DNA from: Pseudoglutamicibacter cumminsii
Lineage (GTDB): Bacteria > Actinomycetota > Actinomycetes > Actinomycetales > Micrococcaceae
Length of the DNA: 64,000 bases
Direction of reading: 5' to 3'
Assembly: GCF_003143995.1 (NCBI RefSeq)
Contig: NZ_QFWG01000002.1
Location: forward strand, 248,001 to 312,000
Position 1 is the stretch's first letter. Each line of letters starts with the position of its first letter. A program made the translations under genes and the position numbers. Of this stretch, positions 17,433-24,932 are shown piece after piece. The notes under the pieces were generated by a model. It made no database searches. It saw only the letters and a list, made by a program, of their open reading frames with translations, and was not told the DNA's origin.

Positions 17433-17479
17433 GTGCTGAACAATACATCGTGTGCTGAACTATTCAAAATGCGCTGAAC
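17432..17479 (-). promoter_or_regulatory. cmtR promoter with three 19-bp-spaced operator repeats
   Basis: On the minus strand TTGAAT (17467-17462) and TATTGT (17445-17440) are 16 bases apart, and TATTGT ends seven bases before the ATG. TG(T/C)GCTGAAC occurs three times on the plus strand, at 17432, 17451 and 17470, exactly 19 bp apart, covering the -35, the spacer and the start. This is the likely CmtR operator. Confidence 0.7.
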
Positions 17480-17624
17480 TGACAGTTACGCGAAGGTCCT
17501 GCGACCTGCAAGAATTAGTCGATGGGATAGCAGATGACTGATCCTTTGTGGTTCGGCTGCCACCCAACGCGGGAGCGACGTGGGCGGCGAGGTTCTCGAG
17601 AAAGTAACTTTGCAACTACATACC

Positions 17625-17648
17625 GTCGAGTTTAAGTTCAATGTGTAG
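17625..17648 (+). repeat. att-like copy B of the ychF 3' end
   Basis: The sequence encodes V-E-F-K-F-N-V-stop. It is followed by CTAAGG and, 23 bases later, by a serine-recombinase start. It shares its left flank (CCGTSGAG) and right flank with copy C, so these two copies are closer to each other than to the ychF copy. Confidence 0.75.
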
Positions 17649-17670
17649 CTAAGGGCCTTATTAATAGCGT

Positions 17671-17989
17671 TTGACAACACGCGCTCCTATTTACCTTCGT
17701 ATCTCACGAGACGCTGACGTGGATGGCCTCACCATCGACCGGCAGCGTCAGGACTGTGAAGCCATTGCAAAGCAGCGTGGCTTGCACGTTGGACATAGGA
17801 CATAACTACGTCGATCAGTCCATTTCCGCGTCAAAGAAGAATGTGGCTCGCCCCGACTACGACGCCATGGTGGCGTCCTTTGAACGCGGCGAAATCGACG
17901 CGATCATCTGCTGGGACCTCGAACTACCCGCCCCACGTCGGTGGATAGTCCGATCGGTCGGACAAAATTACTCCCGCACCACAGCGTAA
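17671..17989 (+). pseudogene. Large serine recombinase, N-terminal remnant with frameshifts
   Basis: From TTG 17671 the frame reads T-T-R-A-P-I-Y-L-R-I-S-R-D with the catalytic serine in Y-L-R-I-S, then L-T-I-D-R-Q-R-Q-D-C-E-A-I-A. It hits a stop after about 45 codons. A +1 frame continues with Y-V-D-Q-S-I-S-A-S and F-E-R-G-E-I-D-A-I-I-C-W-D-L, the second half of the resolvase domain. Another shift then destroys the D-R-L-T-R segment. The large C-terminal DNA-binding part is absent. It is evidently the integrase of the erm(X) segment, now dead. Confidence 0.8.
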
Positions 17990-18189
17990 TCAGGGGTGCA
18001 CCTTAAAAACATCCGGAGGTGGGGGTAACTCCCCCTCGTTGCCCAGAGACAAAATACGCCAGTGGCGTCTGTACGACGAGCCGAAAGTAGGACAAATTCC
18101 AATCCAGAGAGGTCTTGCACTGTTGCGGTGCGGTTGTCTTCTTTCTCACCGTATTGGACCCTGCGAGATTAATTGGATACGATAGGCCC

Positions 18190-18237
18190 ATGTTGATTTC
18201 AGGTTCCGTTTTCATGCGGCCGCTCACCAGCCGCTAA
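18190..18237 (+). CDS. erm(X) leader peptide
   Basis: A 15-codon open frame M-L-I-S-G-S-V-F-M-R-P-L-T-S-R upstream of erm(X). Macrolide-induced stalling on such leaders unmasks the ribosome site of the methyltransferase. It begins M-L-I-S-G like known erm(X) leaders as I remember them, but it is short. Confidence 0.65.
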   Translation: MLISGSVFMRPLTSR

Positions 18238-18238
18238 G

Positions 18239-18271
18239 GCGGTTTTCTCCCTCCCGCAGGTTAGAAACCGC
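18239..18271 (+). promoter_or_regulatory. Attenuator stem in the erm(X) leader
   Basis: GCGGTTTTC (18239-18247) can pair with GAAACCGC (18264-18271) directly after the leader-peptide stop. Further GC-rich complementary stretches follow up to the erm start. This fits translational attenuation. Confidence 0.5.
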
Positions 18272-18338
18272 TCCGGTCCTTTAGCCGGGCGGCCATTTGC
18301 CATGCCCGGCTTCGTTTCAACTCCACGGAGCACACCTG

Positions 18339-19193
18339 ATGTCTACATACGGATACGGCCGTCACGAACATGGCCAAAATTTTCTCACAGACCACAAGAT
18401 CATCAACTCCATCGTCGATCTTGTAAAACAATCCTCTGGCCCCATCATTGAGATCGGGCCAGGAAGCGGTGCCCTCACTCACCCGCTATCCCGCTTGGGG
18501 AGGCCAATAACGGCAGTTGAGGTAGACGCAAAACTAGCTGCCAAACTCACAAAAAAGACCGCCTCGGCGTCGGTCGAAGTGGTCCATGATGATTTCCTTA
18601 ACTTCCCGTTACCCGCCACTCCCTGCGTCATTGTGGGAAACATTCCCTTTCACCTCACTACTGCCATTCTTCGAAAGTTGTTGCATGCGCCGGCATGGAC
18701 TGACGCTGTACTCCTCATGCAGTGGGAAGTCGCTCGCCGCCGGGCCGGGGTAGGCGCAAGCACAATGATGACGGCTCAGTGGTCCCCATGGTTCACATTT
18801 CACCTTGGTTCCCGAGTACCAAGGTCTGCTTTCCGGCCACAGCCAAACGTTGACGGGGGGATCTTAGTGATCCGCCGGGTGGGTGACCCGAAGATCCCGA
18901 TAGAGCAGCGCAAAGCCTTTCAGGCGATGGTGCACACCGTTTTCACCGCCCGGGGACGCGGGATAGGGGAAATTCTCCGAAGGGCAGGGTTGTTTTCATC
19001 ACGTTCAGAGACACAATCATGGTTGCGCTCGCGAGGAATCGACCCCGCAACCCTACCTCCCAGATTGCGCACCAGCGACTGGATCGATCTCTTCCAGGTG
19101 ACTGGTTTCTCTCCACCGCGCCATCGGCCCATTTCACAATCGGGAAGTAGTCAACGCCCTCCTCAACGGAAAAAACGAGGCCGGCGGCGGTAA
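18339..19193 (+). CDS. erm(X): 23S rRNA (adenine-N6) methyltransferase Erm(X)
   Basis: 284 residues. It methylates A2058 of 23S rRNA and gives resistance to macrolides, lincosamides and streptogramin B. Motifs: G-Q-N-F-L-T-D-H, the SAM site I-E-I-G-P-G-S-G-A-L-T, and the catalytic N-I-P-F-H-L. The sequence and the Arg-rich tail R-K-K-R-G-R-R-R match Erm(X) of corynebacteria, with a few substitutions at both ends (M-S-T-Y-G-Y-G at the start). ATG 18339 follows a GGAG, and an upstream in-frame ATG lies inside the attenuator. The gene sits between a dead recombinase and a methyltransferase fragment. No flanking IS1249 copy is visible here. Confidence 0.95.
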   Translation: MSTYGYGRHEHGQNFLTDHKIINSIVDLVKQSSGPIIEIGPGSGALTHPLSRLGRPITAVEVDAKLAAKLTKKTASASVEVVHDDFLNFPLPATPCVIVGNIPFHLTTAILRKLLHAPAWTDAVLLMQWEVARRRAGVGASTMMTAQWSPWFTFHLGSRVPRSAFRPQPNVDGGILVIRRVGDPKIPIEQRKAFQAMVHTVFTARGRGIGEILRRAGLFSSRSETQSWLRSRGIDPATLPPRLRTSDWIDLFQVTGFSPPRHRPISQSGSSQRPPQRKKRGRRR

Positions 19194-19295
19194 TCCCCCC
19201 ACCACCAAAACCGAAATCCACCAGTAGTAGTGAACGACCCATGCTCGTCTACCGTGAACCGCGTTATGACAGTGACGTGTTCTCGTCGGGCACAG

Positions 19296-19740
19296 TCATA
19301 GTTCCCGGCGTTGCCAGCGACAGGGTTCTACACCCGGCAGCGGGCCGATCAAAATCACCCGCACGGGGAACGACCCTGCTGGTGGTTTCGATTTTGATGA
19401 AAGCGAGGAGACATAGCCCCTCGCCAACTCCCCGTAGCTGGCGAACAGTAGCTCCTGGCGGTGGCGCTCGTTGGTGAGTTTGCGTGCCGCACCGAAAGCC
19501 TTATCGACTTCCTGGTCCAAGTTGTTGTGAGCCTTGAGCAGAATTGGGTCCATCGATAACGGGTTGTAGTGCTCCGCGAGTGACCGCCGGGGGTGCCGCT
19601 CGCGTGCCCGCAGCACCAACTGTCCAGCGTCGATGATTCGCTGCTGCGCCTTCTCATCTAGTTCACACAGAGCTGGTCCGCAGTTGTAGCTCCCGATGTA
19701 CTCCGAAAAACGGAAAAAATAAATAGCGGGGATACATCAA
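19296..19740 (-). pseudogene. C-terminal fragment of a type II (MmeI-like) DNA methyltransferase
   Basis: The minus-strand frame from about 19740 reads F-R-F-S-E-Y-I-G-S-Y-N, A-L-C-E-L-D-E-K-A-Q-Q-R-I-I-D-A-G-Q-L-V-L-R-A-R, H-Y-N-P-L-S-M-D-P and L-T-N-E-R-H-R-Q-E-L-L-F-A-S-Y. This is the conserved C-terminal end of large class I SAM-dependent restriction/methyltransferase proteins. The catalytic domains are missing and the final residues look unrelated, so both ends are broken. Confidence 0.6.
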
Positions 19741-19799
19741 CCTTCCACTTTCCATTCTTCCGGCTCAGAGTATTGAGGGGTCTGGGACCGGGTCCGTAA

Positions 19800-19897
19800 A
19801 CCCTTTATGTTTTCCGCGCACAGCGGTTTTTAGCGACGCGCCCTATAGGTTTTCCGCAGAACCTATATGTGTTTCTGTGCACCCCATATGTTGTCTG
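19800..19897 (+). repeat. Iteron-like imperfect direct repeats
   Basis: Variants of CCTATATGTTTTCCGCGCA start at about 19802, 19842, 19862 and 19883, about 20 bp (or 40 bp) apart. The stretch 19741-19963 has no recognisable gene. It could be a remnant plasmid-origin or protein-binding array. Confidence 0.4.
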
Positions 19898-19963
19898 TTT
19901 TAGCGGTATTTCGTTGTTAATTCCGCACGCGCGCATCAAATGGTTAGTTATCGCCGACACTCC

Positions 19964-19987
19964 GTGGAGTTCAAGTTCAACGTAACC
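19964..19987 (+). repeat. att-like copy C of the ychF 3' end
   Basis: The sequence encodes V-E-F-K-F-N-V and then diverges at the stop codon (GTAACC). It is followed by CCTAAGG and a recombinase start like copy B. Confidence 0.7.
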
Positions 19988-20010
19988 TAAGGCGCGCTAG
20001 TGTTAGTCGT

Positions 20011-20067
20011 ATAACAACACGTGCTGCCATTTACCTTCGCATCTCGCTCGATACCCTGCTGTGGGGG
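20011..20067 (+). pseudogene. Second serine-recombinase stub
   Basis: Codons 20011-20067 read (I)-T-T-R-A-A-I-Y-L-R-I-S-L-D, parallel to the remnant at 17671, then run into the 3' end of the multicopper oxidase gene. The aligned start codon is ATA. Only 19 codons remain. Confidence 0.65.
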
Positions 20068-21543
20068 TTACTCGTAGCGAAGCGAGCTGAGCATCCCGGT
20101 TTCCATGTGATAGGCGTTATGGCAGTGAAATGCCCACTCACCGGGGTTGTCAGCGATCAGGTCGGCGATCATGGTTTCACCGTGGCGGAGAAGGACGGTG
20201 TCCTTGCGTAGTCCGCCGCTGCCGGGCAGCGCCCACGTGTGGCCGTGGATGTGCATGGGGTGGGGCATCATGGTCCTGTTGCGCATGACCATCCGCAGGC
20301 GCTGGCCCTCCTGCACGGTCGCGGAGGAGGATTGGCCGTCGGTGAGAATGCTCCATTCATACGGCATCATCTGCCCGCCCAGGTCGATGCTGACTTCTCG
20401 GTCTGGTGTGTCCTCGGGTAGGAGTGCACGGTCTGCTGGCTTCAGGGAGGACAGGAGCAGTCCGGTGGACGACAACTCGGGGAAGTCGACATCGGGGTGG
20501 GGGGCCTGGCCGCCGGCGGTGCGGATGACGGCGAAGGCGCGGTCGTCCTTACCCACCGCCAAAGCCGTGAGCGGGAAGATGCCGTCGCCGAGGATGACCT
20601 CGACGTCGACACGCTCGCCCATCGACAGGTAGATCGATTCGGTCTCCCGGGGCTGGACGGGGAAGCCGTCGGTGTGGGTGACGGTCATGCGGTGACCACC
20701 GAGGGCCACCTTGAAGATGGTGTCACCGCCGGAGTTGATAAACCGCAGGCGGGCCTTGTCGCCCGGGCGAGCCTCGAAGGTCCGGTGAGCACGGGGGATA
20801 CGTCCGTTGATGAGGTAGTGCGGATACATCACATCGCCGACATCCCCGCCCAGTACCCGGTCCGGGGTGCCGTGCATCATCTGGCCGTGACCTCCCATTC
20901 CCATACCCCCGTTATGGTCGCCCGAACCCATTCCGGTGAGCTTGTCGAGCTCATCGTCGGGAGTGCCCTGAATGCCATCGACCCAGTCGTCGAGCACGAT
21001 GGTCCACTCAACGTCCTGGTCTTCAGCGTCTTGCGGGTCACGGATGATCAGTGGGGCGTGGAGGCCGCGATCAAGCTGCAGGCCGGTGTGGGAATGGTAG
21101 AAGTAGGTGCCACCGTGGGGGACTTCAAAAACATAGGAGAAAGACGCGCCAGGTTCAATGGGGTCCTGGGTCATGCCGGGCACACCGTCGGCTGCGTTGT
21201 GGAGTGCGATGCCATGCCAGTGGATGGAGGTGCTCTCAGGCAGTTCGTTAGTGATATCGACCTGGAGGACGTCGCCGGCAGTGGCCTCAATGGCCGCATC
21301 CCCGGTGTCAGAGACGTATCCCCACGTCTTGGCTTCGATGCCGCCGATATCCAGGGAGAGGGGCCGGGCGGTCAGTGTCCGGCGCACCGTCGGCTCACCG
21401 AGCGCAGTGGGGGTGGGGCGAAGGGAGGAACCTGGTGCCGAGGCAGCGGGTCCAGGGTCGCTGGTGCAGGCGGCCAAGGCCCCGGTGCCGGCGAGGACGA
21501 GCCCGCCGAGCAGAAACTGTCGTCGGGAAAACGTGTTCGTCAT
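20068..21543 (-). CDS. copO: Multicopper oxidase, Tat-exported lipoprotein (CopO/CueO-like)
   Basis: A 491-residue laccase-type oxidase that oxidises Cu(I) outside the membrane. The N-terminus S-R-R-Q-F-L-L-G-G is a Tat signal and ends with a lipobox L-A-A-C. Copper ligands are H-W-H-G, Y-H-S-H, H-P-M-H-I-H-G-H and H-C-H-N-A-Y-H-M-E-T-G-M, giving a type 1 site and a trinuclear cluster. A Met/His-rich insert (G-M-G-M-G-G-H-G-Q-M-M-H) in the middle fits Cu(I) handling. It is followed on its 5' side by cueP on the same strand. The cluster layout resembles the C. glutamicum copO-copRS region as I recall it. Confidence 0.93.
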   Translation of the reverse strand: MTNTFSRRQFLLGGLVLAGTGALAACTSDPGPAASAPGSSLRPTPTALGEPTVRRTLTARPLSLDIGGIEAKTWGYVSDTGDAAIEATAGDVLQVDITNELPESTSIHWHGIALHNAADGVPGMTQDPIEPGASFSYVFEVPHGGTYFYHSHTGLQLDRGLHAPLIIRDPQDAEDQDVEWTIVLDDWVDGIQGTPDDELDKLTGMGSGDHNGGMGMGGHGQMMHGTPDRVLGGDVGDVMYPHYLINGRIPRAHRTFEARPGDKARLRFINSGGDTIFKVALGGHRMTVTHTDGFPVQPRETESIYLSMGERVDVEVILGDGIFPLTALAVGKDDRAFAVIRTAGGQAPHPDVDFPELSSTGLLLSSLKPADRALLPEDTPDREVSIDLGGQMMPYEWSILTDGQSSSATVQEGQRLRMVMRNRTMMPHPMHIHGHTWALPGSGGLRKDTVLLRHGETMIADLIADNPGEWAFHCHNAYHMETGMLSSLRYE

Positions 21544-21614
21544 GATTTAACCTTTCTTGGTGCAAGATTTCAGTGACACGGGAGACAGGCGCAGGCGAGG
21601 ACCCTGCTGAGCTA

Positions 21615-22190
21615 TCACGTCAGGCGCAGGTCTGTGTAACAGGTAGCACCGTCGTCGGTGGTGGAAAACTCCGTGGTGCCGGTACGCCCCTGGTAGCTGA
21701 CCTCAATCAGGCCGGTGACATCATCGGGAAGCCAGAAGCCAATAAACCCGTTGTCGAAGGTGGTTGTCGCCTCGTCCACCAGCACCTCACCGGTCGCCTC
21801 ATCGGTGATCGTGACCTGGATGTCCTTATTGTCGAGTTCCCCCTGGCAGGTCGTGAGGCTGTGGTAGAAGCAGTCGTGGGTGGAGTTGAGATAGGGTGCG
21901 ATCGAGACATACGTCTGATTGTCGGGAAGATCGACCACGACTTCCTGGTCACCGCTCGAGAGCAGCAGTTCATCGGCACGTACTGAGGCGATCAGATCCG
22001 TGGGACGCTCAGTGACCTTCTGCCGGTCGAGGTGATCAATGATCTCCACCGCGTCCAAGTCGGCCAGGCCATGGGTAGTCAAGAATGTATCTTGGGACAC
22101 CGTCCCGTCGGCCGTGGGTTCCGGGTCGGCGGCCGAACACCCCGTGAGGGCGAGGGCAAGGGCGGCGGCTGCGATCGCTGCTCGTTTCAC
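21615..22190 (-). CDS. cueP: CueP-family copper-binding lipoprotein
   Basis: 191 residues, with a lipoprotein signal (A-L-A-L-T-G-C) and the CueP domain. Visible family features are H-G-L-A-D-L-D-A-V-E-I-I-D-H-L-D, H-D-C-F-Y-H-S-L-T-T-C and a C-terminal A-T-C-Y-T-D-L-R. The cysteines and histidines should bind copper outside the membrane, possibly feeding the oxidase next door. I chose GTG 22190, preceded by AAGGAGA at five bases, over an in-frame ATG 25 codons upstream that would bury the signal peptide. It is divergent from copR and probably co-transcribed with the oxidase. Confidence 0.85.
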   Translation of the reverse strand: MKRAAIAAAALALALTGCSAADPEPTADGTVSQDTFLTTHGLADLDAVEIIDHLDRQKVTERPTDLIASVRADELLLSSGDQEVVVDLPDNQTYVSIAPYLNSTHDCFYHSLTTCQGELDNKDIQVTITDEATGEVLVDEATTTFDNGFIGFWLPDDVTGLIEVSYQGRTGTTEFSTTDDGATCYTDLRLT

Positions 22191-22515
22191 GTCAATCTCC
22201 TTGGATCGTGGTAACACTGTGAGAAGACACCACCTCAAGGTCGGTGCCATACCTTTATCTTGCACGGGCGCCTGACGGAGTAGAAATCAAAAACCCTGCT
22301 CACAGCCTTATAACAGGGCGAAAAGGGGGTGAGTTCGGTGGGCTGGGTCACCACCGGGACACCTCTCCACAGCCGTGGGTGATGTCCTTCTACCCGCCTC
22401 AGGTATGCGGTGCAGGCAGTGAAATCCCTGGTGGCGCCTGCTGAACCGACGAGGAGAGGCGATGCCACCGGCCCGGGGTGGGGCACAGGGGTGACGGCGG
22501 TTGAAGGGTGATGTT

Positions 22516-22535
22516 TGAAGATTTGATGAAGATTT
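22516..22535 (+). promoter_or_regulatory. CopR box between cueP and copR
   Basis: TGAAGATTT-GA-TGAAGATTT, two 9-bp direct repeats 11 bp apart, in the 403-base divergent region 22191-22593. It matches the motif reported for CopR of Corynebacterium glutamicum as I remember it. The remainder of this gap shows no gene. Confidence 0.75.
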
Positions 22536-22593
22536 CCCCGCCGGGCACTGAGCGAGGGTGGTATTCCCCCTGCCCCGAGCGATACTGGGGTCT

Positions 22594-23316
22594 ATGGCTG
22601 ACCGCACACCGACCACCGCCACGTCCCTGGGGCGGGTGCTGGTCGTCGATGATGAACAACCCCTGGCTCAGATGGTGGCCTCGTACCTCATCCGGGCCGG
22701 CTTCGATACCCGCCAGGCGCACACCGGCACCCAGGCCGTGGACGAGGCCCGTCGCTTTTCCCCCGATGTTGTGGTGCTGGATCTGGGGCTGCCCGAACTC
22801 GACGGTCTGGAGGTATGCCGACGGATCCGCACCTTCTCGGACTGCTACATCCTCATGCTCACCGCGCGTGGCAGCGAGGACGACAAGATCAGCGCTTTGA
22901 CCCTGGGGGCGGATGACTACATCACCAAACCTTTTAGCATCCGGGAACTGGTGACCCGGGTGCATGCGGTGCTGCGCCGCCCGCGCACCAGCATCACCCC
23001 ACCGCAGGTGACCAGCCCCTTGATCGTTGGTGACCTCATTCTTGACCCCGTCGCCCATCAGGTGCGGGTGGGGGAGACGACCGTGGAGCTCACCCGCACG
23101 GAGTTCGAGCTGCTGGTTGCCCTGGCCCTGCGCCCCGGCCAGGCGCTGACCCGGCACGATCTGGTCACCGAGGTCTGGGACACCACCTGGGTCGGTGATG
23201 AACGCATCGTCGATGTCCACATCGGCAACTTGCGTCGCAAGCTCGGCACCGACACCCGGGGCCGGGGGTTTATCGACACCGTACGTGGCGTGGGCTACCG
23301 GGTGGGGCAGCCATGA
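22594..23316 (+). CDS. copR: OmpR-family copper-responsive regulator
   Basis: A 240-residue response regulator. The receiver domain has V-V-D-D-E-Q, the phospho-acceptor in V-V-V-L-D-L-G-L-P and lysine in Y-I-T-K-P-F. The winged-helix domain has L-T-R-T-E-F-E-L-L and the C-terminal V-R-G-V-G-Y-R. ATG 22594 gives a normal N-terminus; an in-frame start 12 codons upstream lies in the promoter region. Its stop overlaps the kinase start (ATGA). Together with the box at 22516 it should activate copO-cueP and the downstream genes under copper stress. Confidence 0.9.
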   Translation: MADRTPTTATSLGRVLVVDDEQPLAQMVASYLIRAGFDTRQAHTGTQAVDEARRFSPDVVVLDLGLPELDGLEVCRRIRTFSDCYILMLTARGSEDDKISALTLGADDYITKPFSIRELVTRVHAVLRRPRTSITPPQVTSPLIVGDLILDPVAHQVRVGETTVELTRTEFELLVALALRPGQALTRHDLVTEVWDTTWVGDERIVDVHIGNLRRKLGTDTRGRGFIDTVRGVGYRVGQP

Positions 23317-24440
23317 ATCACGGACCCGGCCTGACCTTCCGCTTCCTGGCCGCTCAGGTGTTGGTTGTGGTGATTAGCCTGCTGGTGGCCGCGGCCGTGG
23401 CCACGACGGTGGGCCCGCCCCTGTTCCATGATCATATGTTGATGGCCGGCCGGGAGGACCCCTCGCTGGAGCTATTCCATGCCGAGCAGGCCTACCGGGA
23501 CGCCAACCTGATCACCCTGGCCGTCGCCCTGCCCACTGCCTTGATCAGCGCCCTACTGGCCAGCCTGTGGTCATCGCGTCGTCTGCGCACCCCCCTGCAG
23601 GATCTCACTCGCGCCGTTACCAGCCTGGCGGCCGGTAACTCCCGTATCCGCGTGCCCGACGGAGAAGCAGGCCCCGAGGTCGCCACCCTGGCGCATGCCT
23701 TCAACACCATGGCCGACCGGCTGGAACACACCGAACAGGTCCGCCGCCAGATGCTCTCTGATCTGGCCCACGAAATGGGCACCCCTTTATCGGTGCTCAC
23801 GGTCTACCTCGATGGTCTCCAGGACGGGGTCGTGGACTGGAATAATGCCAACCACACGATCATGGCTGACCAACTCACCCGCCTGACCCGGTTGATGGAG
23901 GACATTGACGATGTCTCCCGGGCCCAGGAACACCGGATCGATTTGGACCTGGCGGAGGAAGGGCTCGGGGATCTGCTCCATACCGCCGCTGCTGCCGCGG
24001 GGGAAGCTTATGCTGACAAAGGCGTCGATTTACACGTCGAGACCATTACGGACACCGCCCGAGTGCTCGTGGACCGGCAACGCTTCGGCCAGGTGATGAG
24101 CAATCTCCTGTCGAACGCGCTACGGCACACCCCGGCCGGCGGGCAGGTCCGGATCAGCGTCCACCGCCAGGGGGCGTCCACCGCGCTCATCCACGTCGCC
24201 GATGACGGCGAGGGCATCCCACCTGGCCAGCTCGGACACATCTTCGAACGCTTCTACCGGGGGGATGCCGCCCGCAGCCGGGACAACGGCGGGTCCGGTA
24301 TCGGTCTGACCATCTCCAAGGCATTGATCGAGGCCCACGGCGGCACTCTCACAGCCACCTCCCCCGGACCCGGTCGCGGAGCGGTGTTTGCCCTCCGCCT
24401 CCCGCTGTCCTCTCCCGACAGTGAGGGGGCTGCTCGGTGA
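23313..24440 (+). CDS. copS: Copper-sensing histidine kinase
   Basis: 375 residues. Two transmembrane segments (about 8-30 and 65-88) enclose a short external loop of about 35 residues with H-D-H-M-L-M, which could bind Cu. HAMP follows, then the H-box D-L-A-H-E-M-G-T-P, N-box N-L-L-S-N-A-L-R-H-T, D-D-G-E-G-I-P and G-S-G-I-G-L-T. It overlaps copR by four bases. The very small sensor loop suggests direct metal binding close to the membrane, which is an inference. Confidence 0.9.
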   Translation: MNHGPGLTFRFLAAQVLVVVISLLVAAAVATTVGPPLFHDHMLMAGREDPSLELFHAEQAYRDANLITLAVALPTALISALLASLWSSRRLRTPLQDLTRAVTSLAAGNSRIRVPDGEAGPEVATLAHAFNTMADRLEHTEQVRRQMLSDLAHEMGTPLSVLTVYLDGLQDGVVDWNNANHTIMADQLTRLTRLMEDIDDVSRAQEHRIDLDLAEEGLGDLLHTAAAAAGEAYADKGVDLHVETITDTARVLVDRQRFGQVMSNLLSNALRHTPAGGQVRISVHRQGASTALIHVADDGEGIPPGQLGHIFERFYRGDAARSRDNGGSGIGLTISKALIEAHGGTLTATSPGPGRGAVFALRLPLSSPDSEGAAR

Positions 24441-24486
24441 CCACACCCTGCCCCGCGTGAGAGCCGTGCCCTCCACTCCTTGAAAA

Positions 24487-24506
24487 TATACCCCGGGGGG
24501 GTATAT
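24487..24506 (+). promoter_or_regulatory. CsoR-like operator
   Basis: TATACCCCGGGGGGGTATAT, a G/C-tract pseudo-palindrome of the type bound by the copper repressor CsoR, located 49 bases before the HMA protein. No csoR gene is present in the window. Confidence 0.7.
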
Positions 24507-24554
24507 GCTGGAGAGCGGAATTGCCGCACCCCACCGAACCGAAGGAGCCTTCCC

Positions 24555-24881
24555 ATGATCACCTTCCCGCCCCGTCTCTTGCCGATGGCCTCCCGCGGCT
24601 GCAGCTGTTGCGGACCCGCCTCAGATGCCGACACCGCCTCCATCCCTGCCGCCAGCGACTCGTCAGCAGGAGGGGCCTCCCGTAGCTACCAGGTCACCGG
24701 CCTGACCTGCGGCTACTGCGCGAAAAGCGTGACCCAGGCCCTTCAGGGCCTCCCCCAGGTCGACGACGTCCAGGTTGATCTCGCTGCTGGTGGTGTTTCC
24801 ACCGTCACGGTCACCGGTGTCGTACCTCCGGAGATGGTTCGCCGGGCCATCGAAGAGGCCGGCTGCACCGTCTTATCCTGA
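24555..24881 (+). CDS. HMA-domain copper chaperone (CopZ-like) with Cys-rich N-terminus
   Basis: 108 residues. The C-terminal HMA domain has the metal loop G-L-T-C-G-Y-C-A-K-S and a typical end E-E-A-G-C-T-V. The extra N-terminal 40 residues contain C-S-C-C-G-P, a possible second copper site. ATG 24555 is preceded by GAAGGAG at seven bases. It lies directly before copB under the CsoR-like operator, so it probably hands Cu(I) to CopB or to a regulator. No membrane segment or signal is convincing, so it is assumed to be cytosolic. Confidence 0.85.
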   Translation: MITFPPRLLPMASRGCSCCGPASDADTASIPAASDSSAGGASRSYQVTGLTCGYCAKSVTQALQGLPQVDDVQVDLAAGGVSTVTVTGVVPPEMVRRAIEEAGCTVLS

Positions 24882-24932
24882 TCAGTTTTACCCATCATCT
24901 CGACCCCGACCGGGTTGAGCGGAAGGAACCTC

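Noticed and set aside
18021-18035. GGGGG-TAACT-CCCCC stem before erm(X) as a terminator
   Set aside because: Only a 5-bp stem with no T tract and no gene ending just upstream.
18297-18338. Upstream in-frame ATG as erm(X) start
   Set aside because: It falls inside the attenuator region and lacks a ribosome site; known Erm(X) begins at the downstream ATG.
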